A DNA stretch of 41,312 bases from Gnetum montanum (Eukaryota > Streptophyta > Gnetopsida > Gnetales > Gnetaceae), in contig MNCI01002016.1 in assembly GCA_015680685.1 (NCBI GenBank), forward strand, positions 1 through 41,312, in the 5' to 3' direction. Under the pieces are notes generated by a model that searched no databases, had not been told where the DNA came from, and saw nothing but the letters and a program-made list of their open reading frames with translations. The translations under genes and the position numbers were made by a program. Below are positions 19,347 to 30,341 of the stretch, piece after piece. Each line of letters starts with the position of its first letter. Position 1 is the stretch's first letter.

Positions 19347-20414
19347 TGCAAAATTAACAACAATGTAGTGTAACATCATGGAAAGAAAAATTAAATAAGC
19401 CATTTTATAGAGTTACTATGGTATTTGAAAAACTTCTTCTTTAACTTCTTTTTTCTCCAAAATGCTCATAATATTCTTTATTTTTGTTCCAAACCCACAC
19501 GCATGAAGCCTTCTATGAGTAAAAATGAAATGTAATGAATGGGTAGAAAGCCTATTTATAGGATGGGATGGATGCATGCAATGTGACACATCACTTGAGT
19601 ACATGTCAAATTTTTTATAAGTTCTTTCTTACAACTACATATGTTTTTGGTTTGGTTTAGAAATGATACTTGAAATTAGCCTTTCTAATGGATGTGAAAA
19701 ATGATGGTGATGGGATCTTTCCCTAGAGTTTTGACATGCTTAGGAGTGTTTTGAAACTATTTTGATGAGTTTATGAGGTTCGGGGGCTATGGGAACTTGT
19801 TTGGAGATGTTCAAAGGTTCTAGGCCTCAAAACAAGAATCTTTGTATTTTGTCCTAGCAAGTAGAATTTCCTAGCTTTAGGTGAGATGTCCCAAATGTAT
19901 TTAGGACATCCCAGCTATACTTGAGACATCCCAGCTTTGATGTACCACATGATTTTAGGATATCCCAGCTATTAACAACCATTTTCTAGTGAGACATCCC
20001 ATTATCCTCCAAGACATCCTTGATGGACATAAGAAAATTTCCTACAAATTTTTAAAGATTTAAATTTTGAATTTAAAGAGGGAAGTTGAAGAGGCATGGG
20101 GAAGGATATAAATATACCTCTTAGGCCTTCATTTTGATCAAGAGAGAGTCTAAGGTGTTGAGAGAAGAGTAGCAGGAGAGATAAAGTCTTGGAAAGGTAC
20201 CTTATTGATCATCCTTGTGTGTGCATGATTGGTTTGTTTGAGTGTGTGAGAGTTTGATTTAATCTCTTATCTGTTCTTAGGAATTTATGCTCTCTTTCAT
20301 ATGTAAATTCTCCATTTGAGTAAGAATAAAGCTTTCATTTTTCTTTTCTTATTCAAATTGGATATTTTGTGACTTTGAGAGAGCTTGGATTGCAGAATCC
20401 ATGGGAACTCCTCA
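19347..20414 (+). repeat. 5' LTR of element A2
   Basis: TGCAAAATTAAC to CTCCTCA, parallel to A1 2710-3767. It has the GACATCC motif cluster at 19861-20035, TATAAAT at 20107-20113 and AATAAA at 20325-20330. The conserved minus-strand open frame at 19416-19604 mirrors the A1 LTR and is not taken as a gene. Confidence 0.7.
20107..20113 (+). promoter_or_regulatory. TATA box of A2 5' LTR
   Basis: TATAAAT is in the same position as in the other two family A LTRs. Confidence 0.6.
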
Positions 20415-20420
20415 TTAGAT

Positions 20421-20432
20421 TGGCATCATAGC
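20421..20432 (+). other. Primer binding site of A2 (initiator Met tRNA type)
   Basis: TGGCATCATAGC matches 10 of 12 bases of TGGTATCAGAGC, 6 bases after the LTR end, as in A1. Confidence 0.65.
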
Positions 20433-20776
20433 ACTTGGAATTGAAGAGAATTTCATTCAAGTGAATATTTCTCATCTCAATTGCAAATAATTACTCCAAA
20501 TTCTTAATCTTGAATGAATCCTTCCTTGCTATTTATTTTACTCATCCTAGGGGTTTGAAAATTCCCTTTGATCCCTAAGTATGTCATATGTTTCGAATAT
20601 TTGAAGATAATTATAGAATTAGACATCCATTAGCTAGTAATAGTTAAGGTTTGAAGATCTTATGTTTATTTTTCTTAAGATGCGAGAAATTCTTATCTCA
20701 TTCCTTAAGAGATCTTGAAAAATTCATCTTTCCTTATAGAATTTTATGAAAATTACCTTTTAGATCAACTTTCATC

Positions 20777-21970
20777 ATGCCTCCAAAGAAGAAGAAAATT
20801 CAAGCTTTGGCAAGAGATATGGATAAGATGAGAAGTGCTATCAAGCTCATTGTTGAGAAAATTGAAAAACTTGAAGAGAACAAAGGACATTCTACTTCAC
20901 CAAAAGCATCCAAGCAAGGGTATAATTCATGTAATTCATCACCAAAACCTTCTTGAAGACATTTTTTTACTTCCATCCCTTGAAGATGATATTGCTTTTA
21001 AAGATGAATACTTTGGAGAAGGAGAAGCTCAAGATGATGTTTTTCTTTATGATTCTATTGCTAAAAATAAGTCTCAAGGTTTCATTTCTCCAAATAAAGA
21101 GAAAAAGGAACTTTCTTCTAAGCCTCAAAGGAAGCAATATGAAGGAGTTAAAGTCACTCTTGCAAAAGCTTTCAAGCATGTCTCAAGGATCCCTCATGTT
21201 GAAGTCAAATTCTTCAATGGCATGGAAGGAATCTGCTCTTGGCTAAAAATGGTTAACAAGTACTTTGAACTTGAAGATGTGGAAAATCATCAAAATCTAT
21301 CTCTTGCTGAAATCAAATTGGAAGGCACAGCACTTGTATGAAAGGAGAAGGAAAGACATTCTTACAAGATAAAAAATGGTACTTATATCAAGGATTGGTC
21401 TGTAAAGAAATTCATGCTTAAGAAAAAATTTGAGAAGACTTATCATAGACAAGAGGCCATCCAAAAATTGAAGTACCTAAGACAATATGATAAGAGTGTG
21501 AAGGGCTATTACATGGATTTTTGTAAGGCTTTTCACCTTACAAGAGTTCATTAGGATGATTATGAGCAAGCATCTAGCATTTAAGGACTTAAAAGGAAGT
21601 ATCAATAAGAGCTAACCTTCTATGAGTCCAAAACATTAGATGAGGCTTTTGAATTAGCTTTTAAGGCTAATAAAAACCTTTAAGGCTACACTAGAGGTCC
21701 TAAATATTCTATGGAGAAGAAACCCAATTTTTTTGAAAGTAAGAAAGGAGTCAAGAAGAATGCAAATGCGAAGGAAGACACTAATGAAAAGGAAGAGAAG
21801 TCCAAGAAGGGCCAAGATTCCAAGAAGGACTACTCCAAGAAAGGAAACGATTAAGGAAATAGCTATGATTCCAATGTTCAATGCTACAATTGTGGTGAAA
21901 ACGGACACAAATAATGGAAGTGTAATATGCCAAAGGTTTCCAATAGAAAGGAACTCCGAATCTTAGAAAA
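20777..21970 (+). pseudogene. Gag of element A2, broken
   Basis: ATG 20777 opens MPPKKKKIQALARDMDKMR. A one-base insertion in a T run near 20960 shifts the frame, which then reads on through EDEYFGEGEAQDD-type text (20997 onward; here KDEYFGEGEAQDD), HVEVKFFNGMEG, FELEDVENHQNLSLAEIKLEG and KSVKGYYMDFCKAF. A Lys/Glu-rich linker leads to a CCHC knuckle at 21882-21923. The knuckle reads C-Y-N-C-G-E-N-G-H-K-stop-W-K-C: a TAA at 21912-21914 replaces the CAA (Gln) still present in A1. Several further stops are scattered through it. It would bind and package element RNA. Confidence 0.75.
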
Positions 21971-23506
21971 GGGAAAATCCTCTAATGAAGGTAGACATCT
22001 TGAGATTGAAGATCCAATAGAAATCAATTCTTAAATTTTTATAAAAAATGTAAATGTTAATCAAGGAAATGAGGAATAAGAAAGGTTTGATGAAATAGAG
22101 ATCAATGAGAAAAGAGGTTCTCAAACATCTCTTATTGGACATAGGAGTGTTCAATACTATAGGGATTCAAGGAAGGAAACCAAGTGCTTCATCAAATGAT
22201 CCAAGAAATCTTCAAACTTAAAGCTGCTATATGGTACTAATCAAGGAGAGTTCCTACCTCATGAGTCATGGCTGGTAAAGGATCAAAGCTAAAAGAGAGG
22301 CCAATATCAAGGGACTTCTCCAAGAAGGTTCAAGCGCATCACTAGAAGATATGATTCTCATATTTTTTTTTTTTTGGAAATTGTTCTATGCCTTATTATA
22401 GGGAAAAAGAGATTCTAAGTGAGGTTGAGGTTATCTCATGAAAGAAAGATGAGCCTTCTATCCAATGTACATGGAAGAATGATTGATTTGATGATGTTTT
22501 TAATGAAACTAACATTAGAGCCATGGAGGAGAGATTACCTTTTGAGGTGGTACCTTCAAAGTGAGATGGAGAACTTATTGATGATTCCTTTAAAGAGGAG
22601 ATGCCATTGGAATTTGGAACTCCTATTCGGTATCTTGAACCTTCAAGCTTTGATGAGATTGGACAACCACATGTTGATGATAAAGTTGAACCAAAGATGG
22701 ATCAGAGAAGACATGAAGAGTTAAGTGAGTCTAAGCTTTACCTTGTTGATGGTAGTAATATTGCTCATGTTGAAGCTAGTTTGATGAATGCTAGTATTTC
22801 ACTTCAACTTGATAATGGTTTGTTCAATGGTGATGATGAAAATCATTATTATTGTGATGATTATGATGAAAATGTGAGTCATATTGTAAATGATGAGAGC
22901 AATGTGGCTTTTGATGTCATTGTTAGTGAGAGGAATACTAATAATGTTAATGTGTTTGATGATGATAGCTATTGGCATAGTCATTATGAGAAGGTCATTA
23001 TTGATGTTGGTGAAGACATTAATAATGATACAATTTTTCATAATTTGGATATAGTTACAATGAGTTATGATAATAATGAATTTTTCAAATGTGTTGATGG
23101 TCTTAATTGTCGTGGTTGTGAACTGGATGAGTATCATGAAGATAATCCAAGTTTTTGTGATGTTGATGGTGAAATGGAGGTATATGAGAGTCTTTAAAAC
23201 AAAAATAAGAAGAAGGTAAAAGAAGAGAAAAAACAAGGGGAAAAGGATTTTAGATTAAGGAAGTCTAATAGTTTTTATTTTTCTTATTCTTCATTTATTA
23301 TAAGTTTGAGTGATCATGGGGATGCAAGAGAAGTATTCCAAAAAGATTTTGAAATGAAGAAAGCATGGTGGGACATGAGGGCAAATCTCCATGAGAAATT
23401 GAAGTTTAAAACCAAAACCTCAAATGATAATCATTTTCATGATGATTTTGATGTATTGAGTCTTGATTGTTGTACTAAGCATGATGTTCTTAAGTCATGG
23501 GAGTAG
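21971..23506 (+). pseudogene. C-terminal extension of A2 Gag, unknown function
   Basis: The gag frame continues for about 500 codons to TAG 23504-23506 (ending HDVLKSWE). A frameshift occurs at the T run near 22365. Open parts are 22601-23197 (198 codons) and, after a TAA that was probably CAA, 23306-23506 in the same frame. The middle is very rich in Asp, Asn and Glu (NGDDENH, CDDYDEN, NNVNVFDDD, DVGEDINND); the end is basic, then mixed (KNKKKVKEEKK). Shared stops with A1 lie at 22197-22199 and 22562-22564. No membrane segment, protease, RT or integrase motif is visible. I do not recognise the family. Confidence 0.65.
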
Positions 23507-23853
23507 GGCACCTTCCAACTTGTAAAAGGTCATTAAGCATGATATTTTACGGGTGGGAGAGATGATGAGGACATCACCTAGCCCTTGTGTAATCATCAAT
23601 GCATCTTGAATGAGTGTGTCCTATTTGTGTATGTATCTATATTTATGTGTGTCATGTATACATTATGTTGTATGTTTATATGTGTTTATGAAATAAGTTT
23701 GGATTGTATAGACAAAATGTTGTAAGCTCTAACCATTCCATGTGTGTTGTGATTTTGTTTATGTATGACTTGTGGCCTATGTGAGGGGGCAATATCTATG
23801 CCAAGTGTAAAGATATCTTGTGTGGGAATCAAGATTCTTTTGAAGGAGGAGGG
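23507..23853 (+). other. A2 3' untranslated region and polypurine tract
   Basis: Non-coding, matching A1 15422-15572 in its first part. It ends in TGAAGGAGGAGGG (23841-23853), a good polypurine tract directly before the 3' LTR. Confidence 0.6.
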
Positions 23854-24615
23854 TGCTAATGTGGACATCATCAAACAAGACAATGTAATATCTTTCTAAT
23901 GATGGAATCTTTCCTTGGAGTTTTGACATATTTTGGAGTGTTTTGGAACTATTTTGATGAGTTTAGTAGGTTCCAAGGGCTATGGGGACTTCTTTGAAGA
24001 TGTTCAGAGGTTTTAGGCCTTAAAACAAGCATCTTTGTATTGGTGGGACGTCCCAACTATAGGTGAGACATTCCATATGCATTTAGGATGTCCCACCTAC
24101 ACTTGATATGTTTCAACTAAGATGTCCCACACGATTTTAGGATGTTCCAACAGTTATCAACCACTTTCAGGTAAGATGTCTCATTCTTTTTTGAGACATC
24201 CCAAATGGACATGAGATAATTTCCTATGAATTTTTAAAGATTTGAAATTTGAATTTAAAGAGAGAAGATGAAGAAACAAGGGGCGAGGGATGTTTTGGGG
24301 AGGGAAGAATATAAATAGACATCTTAGACCTTCATTTTTGTCAAGAGAAAGCCTAGGGAGTTGAGAGAAGAGTAGAAGGAGAGATAGAATCATGGCAAGG
24401 CTTCTTGATCATCATCTTTGTGTGTATGATTGGTTTGTGTGAGTGTGTGAGAGTTTGATAAAATCTCTTGTGTGTACTTGGGAATTTATGCTTCCTTTCA
24501 TATGTAAACTTTTCATTTGAGTAAGAATAAAGGTTTCATTTTCCATTTCTTATTCAAATTTTTTGTTTTATGACTTTGAGAGAGCTTCGATTGTGGAATC
24601 CATGGGAGTTTTTCA
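23854..24615 (+). repeat. 3' LTR of element A2, internally shortened
   Basis: TGCTAATGTGGAC to TTTTTCA. From about 23895 it aligns with 3030-3767 and 19670-20414. Compared with the 5' LTR it lacks about 300 bp near its start. It has the motif cluster 24040-24210, TATAAAT 24310-24316 and AATAAA 24526-24531. Confidence 0.65.
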
Positions 24616-25229
24616 TCATTTAATTTTTCTTAAATAAAGCATTGTAGCTCTTATTATAATGAACAAAGGATCAAACTTGGCATTTTTGAATATGTTAAAT
24701 GTATTGATAAAGTTAGATTCTAGGTAAGACATCATCCTAAGGTACTTCCTTAATAAAGATATTTTAAGCTATATTTAGTTTTAATTAAAAACTAGCTTAT
24801 ATTTCCTATTTGATAACAAAAGGTTACAAGTGGTATACCTTTGATAAGGTTCACGTTCAAATGCTTCATGAATAGTATGTTATATTATCATAGCTACATA
24901 ATATAGAATAAAATATACATAATCAAATATTTATAAAGGTATAATAACTAAAAGAAAAAAAGAAAAACTTCTAGAGATAATTAAATTTCATCATTTAATC
25001 AATAATTATGTACAAGATCTATATGTGACCTTCAATAGTAGTGAGAAGAAAATGATATAAAACTTTAACAAAATACTAAGTAGATTGTATCTACTTAAGA
25101 AAAGTAATAATGTGATATTATTAGTTAATTCATAAAATTAAATTTACCCATTAAATGCATATAATACTATTAAATTATATAATCAAACATCTGCATTAAG
25201 TAATTTTAGCTTTGTAAAATTTTAGGTTG
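24616..25229. other. AT-rich stretch, nothing recognised
   Basis: There are no open frames or repeat landmarks. Element C does not resume here. Confidence 0.55.
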
Positions 25230-26530
25230 TGACTAGAAGCCTCTATGCTCATCTTGCTTTTTCTATGCTAAATTTGGTCATTTTACCAATTGTTATCATA
25301 CTTACAAGTGTCACAATATTTGGAATAATTCATAATTTGTTCTTATCATCCCCATTTCATCATCTATAGTCCCTATACTCAAATCCTTAATTGCATTTCT
25401 CATCATTACATCCACCTTCATCACTAGATTTTGAGTCATATGATTAATGCAACCACTATAAATAATCCAAATAGAAGGATTGATTTACTTAGACATGTAG
25501 AAAACTATAAAATTAGTGTTAGAGCCATCACTTGCCTTTTTCTAGTGTTGATATAAAGTATCCCCCTTATTTACCTTAGCTTGATTATTTTCTTGTTGGA
25601 TTGTGAGGTTATAGAATCTCATTTCCATCGATACTTATCCTCCATGTAACCATTCTTGTTATAATACTTGCACCACTAAATAAATGAAGATTGTGCAAAA
25701 GGTGTTGCTTCTTGATTGGAACTTTGTTCTTCCAGCTCTTCTTCTTTCTTTTGGACCTTTTCTTTCTCTATCTTTGAACTTTGATTATCTTTGTTGAGAT
25801 GATGTATAATTCCTTAGAAAGTTTGACCTTTCTCTTCCTCTTCTTCCATTACCTCTTCCTCTTGAAAATTGAGAATTTTGAGCTCCATAAGCATTGTCCT
25901 ACCTTTACGATGATGAGGTTTTCAATTCTTGTAGATCCCTTAGGTTTGATATGAATTCATCTAGAGTGTAGGATAAGAGATATTTTATTTTGATTATAGA
26001 TTGTACAACATTTACAAACCTATAGTAATCATACAATATGACCATCATTTTGGAAATATTTTATTGCATAAAGTAATTAGAATTTTTCTACTTGAGGTTC
26101 CTAAGACACATGTGAGCCTTTGAAGGAAATGATCAAGAGGGCCAACTTCTAACATCTTCATGTTCTTAAACTTTATATGAAGGTAATTTATGCTCTTCTT
26201 AGAGAGTATCCTAGCATTCAAGGTATTTTTACTTATAATGTAGGTACTAATGGCCTTATTAAAACTAGTACAACTAATCATTTTACCAAGATCATCTAAC
26301 TTCATATTCTCAAATAATTACCTTCTTTTTTCCTTGTTAGTGCATTCATATCAGAAGGAATTACAAGATCATTCTCAATATAGGATTATACTTCATTAAT
26401 TTGTAAAAGAGACTGAACAAGATGAAACAAATAGGAAAGATCTTGGGAGTCATTAAAGGTTACATTACACCTTGGAATGTCTTTGAAGGTCAACTTTTTG
26501 TCTTCACTACAAATAAAACACCATATGTTG
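25230..26530 (-). pseudogene. Ty1/copia gag-protease remnant, broken
   Basis: Minus strand. The capsid part includes an 86-codon open piece (26045-26305) with TLNARILSKKSINYLHIKFK, like the UBN2 Gag block 'NAREAWDSLKEEF', then DEFISNLRDLQ. A knuckle with exact CX2CX4HX4C spacing lies at 25631-25672, but its second Cys, His and last Cys are all Tyr. The protease site at 25434-25469 reads WIIYSGCINHMT; intact copia proteins have W-x-x-D-S-G-x-x-x-H-M-T, so the catalytic Asp is Tyr (25458-25460). Integrase and RT are absent. This is an ancient copia fragment. Confidence 0.7.
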
Positions 26531-26538
26531 GCTAACTT

Positions 26539-27065
26539 TGTTGATGCATCCCTATCAATGAAGCCTTGTCAATGCATCCATATCAATGCATCTTAGATGC
26601 ATTGATGCATCCCTATCAATGCATCTTTGATGTGTGGATGCATATGCATCAATGCTCTCTTGTCTAAAATCTATAAATATGTTAGCACTTGTTGTGTATT
26701 TAGCATCATTCAATCAGTAGTGTAGCTAGACTCTTGTAGTTTTCTCCTATAATCTTAGCAAATAGGTAGTGAGTGCCTACAGTGTGGATTAAAATTTTAT
26801 TATAAGATTTACTATAGTTAAGTTCTTCCTAGGAGGATAATAACTATAGGTTGAGTTGACCTTCTCTTGCTTGAAGCTTCTTATTGCTAAAAACCCTAAT
26901 CCCTCTAACTTGGCATTACTCATCCTAAACAAAGACCTGGAAGTTGGTAAGTTTAAGGATGTTAGCCTAGCCATAAGTTTGTCTCATGCCTACTTAACCA
27001 ATAAGGATTGATACAATGAGATCCATAGGGAAACTAATACTTGACAAGTAATATAAACTTTACTT
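26539..27065 (+). repeat. Possible LTR, plus-strand orientation
   Basis: Begins TGTTGATGCATCC, has TATAAATA near 26672, then CTCTTGTAGTTTTCT as in the R region of other LTRs here. A weak Met-type site (TTAGTATC) follows near 27066. It lies head to head with the copia remnant on the other strand, so it may not belong to it. No partner LTR was found. Confidence 0.3.
26541..26655. repeat. GATGCAT-rich repeat cluster
   Basis: A 20-bp sequence (TTGATGCATCCCTATCAATG) occurs exactly at 26541-26560 and 26602-26621, with several partial and inverted copies between and after (TGCATTGATGCAT, GGATGCATATGCATC). The motif itself is a near-palindrome. Confidence 0.75.
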
Positions 27066-27377
27066 CTTAGTATCTCACTGCAGTATAGAAGAGAGGATAA
27101 GGTTACATCATATTTTCAGATTTATAAGTCGGTATATCATTTATAATAAAAAATATCACCATTCAAATTTCTGATTATGTGTGCCTTTAAAATAAATAAA
27201 TAAATAATTATTATAAACTTTAAAAAGAGTTAAAATTTTAATATGAAAAATTAAGTCTAGAACTTCTCCTTAGCTAAGCCAAACTCTTACCCATCATTTT
27301 ACAAAACCATTATGTTAATGATTGATGTAGGATTTAATAAAATAATAATAAAAATTTCAATAGTAACTTAATGTCAC

Positions 27378-27475
27378 AATTAGGGCTTAGAATCAAACTC
27401 ATGACCTCTAAGTTAGTAACCCTAACTCTTAAACCTTGCTTAGTTGATCACTAAACCTCAAAGGCTAGTTGTTAT
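27378..27475 (-). repeat. SINE-like or tRNA-like sequence
   Basis: On the minus strand a weak Pol III A box (AGGTTTAGTGAT, 27447-27458) is followed about 47 bases later by a B box-like GAGTTTGATTC (27390-27400) in the context GAGGTCATGAGTTTGATTCT. This resembles tRNA-derived plant SINEs. The spacing is too long for a plain tRNA, and no acceptor stem is evident. Confidence 0.35.
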
Positions 27476-27499
27476 TAACACATGTGTACTATTATACTT

Positions 27500-27556
27500 A
27501 CAATTAATAATAATAATAATAAAATATATAAAATAAAAAATTAATTATTAAAAAAA
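27500..27556. repeat. AT-rich simple repeat
   Basis: A run of AAT triplets (about 27507-27522) followed by A/T-only sequence. Confidence 0.7.
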
Positions 27557-28351
27557 TTGAAGGACCATGATGCCTCACAAGGGATCATGCAAGCCCATAT
27601 AATACCAAGCCATAGTTGCTACTTTAACTACAGTCACCAAATCTTTATTCTTCCATGTGTAGACAAAAATCCTAATTCATCACTTTGTGCCACCATGGTT
27701 TCTCTTGCTACCCTCTCATCACTATATCACTCTAGTAACTACCACTAATAGTCACTTCTCTACTTTACTCCATGTTATCTTCTTATGTGTCATCACTACC
27801 ATGCACCTCTATGTTGCACCACTATTACCTAACTTTGCTTCTCCTATCTATCATCACTATCATTGTTATCGCTTCCATTGAAATTCCTTCTAGGAAACTT
27901 GCTAAAAATTTCAGCAATCCATGATGGCTAGGTACACTATCGACACTGTAGAATCTTGCATTCTCTAGCAATCATTAGAGCCACAAGATCTTACCTCCCT
28001 TAGTGATCATGGACACTATCATTGCCATAGGATCCTTCCTTCATTAGTGACTATCAGCACTAGAAGATCCTACCTCCTATGGCTATTTTAAACAATGAAA
28101 AATTATATGTCAATTAATATGAAATTTCCAATTTTTCTTCAATTGATGGAAATGAAAAAAATGTCAAAAATAGGAAATTTAAATACAATGTTTAGGATAA
28201 AAAATTTTAAATATAAAAAAGTGAAAAAATTTGGAAAATAAGGTAAATTGATAGGTTGGTAGTAATCTAGATAAAAAAGTCATAATAAAGTGTCCTCATC
28301 CTAGAGTAGTACTGGGATGCGTGACCTCTCGGGAAGTTGTTGGAAAGTCCT
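27557..28351. other. Spacer, nothing recognised
   Basis: C/A/T-rich with recurring CATCACTA-like text around 27710-27870. The short overlapping open frames here do not resemble any family I know and are not called. Confidence 0.5.
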
Positions 28352-28909
28352 GAATTTTATGTGCAAAATTTTATACTTTAGAATCTATAACTTTTAATTC
28401 TAAAAGACTTTTTTGATGAAAAAATAGTTGTTTACAACACATTTTGATCTTTCAAATGTAATGACAAAGTTAGTTCTACCCAATGGTGCTATAAAAATTT
28501 GTTTTTACTCCTTGCCCAAAAACTATGTTTCTAGATCCTCGAAGACTCAATTTAGCATAACTTTGGCAGTAGATGGCTATATCTAACATATGAATAGTCA
28601 TGTCTAACATTTTTGAGTTTTTAAAATTTTCAATTTTATGCCCAAATGTTTGGACTTTAGAAGCCATAACTTTTGATTCTCGAAGCTTTTCTTGGCAAAT
28701 GAAGAGTTGTTTCAAATGGATTTTGATCTTTCAAATGTAATGGCAAAGTTAGATCTATCCGATGAACCTCTAAAAATTAGCTTTTACTCCTTACCTCGAA
28801 ACTATGCCTTAAGATCCTTGAAGACTCAATTTAGCCTAACTTGGGTATATGATGTCCATATGTAACATATGAATAGTCATTTAAAACATTTTTCAATCTT
28901 TTAAACTTA
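28352..28909. repeat. Tandem duplication, 279-bp unit, two copies
   Basis: 28352-28630 and 28631-28909 share ordered landmarks at a constant 279-bp offset: AATTTTATG, CATAACTTTT-ATTCT, TTTTGATCTTTCAAATGTAA, TTTTTACTCCTT, GAAGACTCAATTTAGC, CATATGAATAGTCAT and AACATTTTT. A third, weaker partial copy may follow (28910-29000). It is non-coding and moderately diverged. Confidence 0.8.
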
Positions 28910-30330
28910 ATGGTGAGGTTAGATTGATCATTTGAGTAAGGTGATATCTTGAACCATGCCTTAAAAGGTCATAACTTAGACTGACTAATCATGCCTCCTA
29001 ATTGAATTATTAAAACTAACAAATCTAACCCCTTTGGTTGTTGAACCTTAAGATTAGGTGCTTAGCCTCTATAGATAGATAGTCTTATGTCATTTATCCC
29101 TAGTGTGCCATTAGTTACATTGCCAAAGTTAGTGTTCTAAGGGAGGTAGAAATATTGTTAAGAGTTTAGGTAATGTAGATTGTTATTATAGATCCAGCAA
29201 ATTGATTAGTTAGTTGAGAATTAGTTGATGAACTAGAATGGTCATGAAGATGTATACCAACTTATTCTATAACCAAATCTTGTAGCAAAACATCATGAAT
29301 AATATTAGTCTTGCTTTTACAATGTGTATGATATTTGTGAAGAAAAATGATCAAAGAGTGAATCCAAGAATAAGAATAAATGTTGCAACATACAATGTGC
29401 TTGCAAGGTTCCTATCCAATGAAAGATAACATCTACTATGTTCATTTTTGACCTTGGATTGGCACGAGTACCAATACCTATGCATCCTACCAAAATTACA
29501 AGATTTGAATGCTGATGTCTTGTACCAAGAAGAAGTGTTGCCAAGGGGATTCTTATCCTAATTCCAACCCAATTTGAAAAAATTAAAATACAAAGGTATT
29601 CATAAGCAAAGTGTTTCTAGGGTACTTCCTCTCAAGTCATAATAATTAGCCTATTACACCAATCACAACATGGATAGTTATGCAATATTTTTCTTTTTTT
29701 GAGAAAAAAATCAATCTCAAATTGGTATAAAGATTTGAATGGAGATTAGAAGATATGGTTTTTAAAATTCAAAAACTTGAAGTCATGATAAAGAAAGAAC
29801 GACCAAGATTTTGGAGTTGCCCATACCTTTGGAATTGGTATTCAAAAGATAGTTATTAGAAAGATGTGCATGTGTGATCAACACACATTTAATTGCAAAA
29901 TTAATGTCTATATGTTAGGCTTTGTTAAGGGACCTACATGATTAACCAAATTTAGGAAAGGTTGAAGAATAAGTTATTTCTTATCCATACCAATCTTAAT
30001 CTAGTGTTATTTATCATCTACAAAGACATAAATGCAAAATTTAGAAGTAGCATTTATCAATTGTTAAAATATGGATGTGTAATAAATCTTGTAAAAGAGG
30101 AAATCAATTTGAAAAGAATGTTCTCATAACTTCAACATGAATTTCCATTAGCTAATGCATATTTTACTTAATTTGAATTTTTAATGAACAAGTCAAATCC
30201 TAGAATTCAAGAATAGATGATGTTAATGAATAGTACTCATCACAAACCACAATTCACTAATTATGCTACCATGACTAATAAAGATGGATTAACAACATTC
30301 TTCATCAAGATTCTAGACTATGTATGGCAT
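28910..30330. other. Spacer, nothing recognised beyond a weak third repeat unit
   Basis: AT-rich, with scattered stops in all frames and no LTR or polymerase motifs identified by eye. Confidence 0.5.
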
Positions 30331-30341
30331 TGATGAGAGAG

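Larger units (their letters stand above)
19126..24615 (+). mobile_element. Element A2: gag-only LTR retrotransposon with both LTRs
   Basis: About 5.5 kb: shared upstream block (19126-19346), 5' LTR, Met-type primer site, one ancestral Gag-plus-extension frame of about 910 codons (20777-23506), a 3' untranslated part ending in a polypurine tract, and a shorter 3' LTR. No protease, RT, RNase H or integrase can be found, so it depended on another family for movement. It interrupts element C in its gag. No target-site duplication could be matched, and element C does not resume after 24615. Confidence 0.75.

Noticed and set aside
22799-23236. Minus-strand 145-codon frame, rich in Ile
   Set aside because: It is antisense to the Asn/Asp-rich extension of A2 Gag. 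Ile-rich text is expected from reading AAT/GAT codons backwards.
26881-26905. AAAACCCTAAT as a telomere or telo-box signal
   Set aside because: A single occurrence, not a tandem array; it is too common in plant DNA to interpret.
27557-27881. Two overlapping plus-strand frames of about 63 codons
   Set aside because: Low-complexity Ser/His/Tyr/Thr text from CATCACTA-like repeats; no homology recognised.
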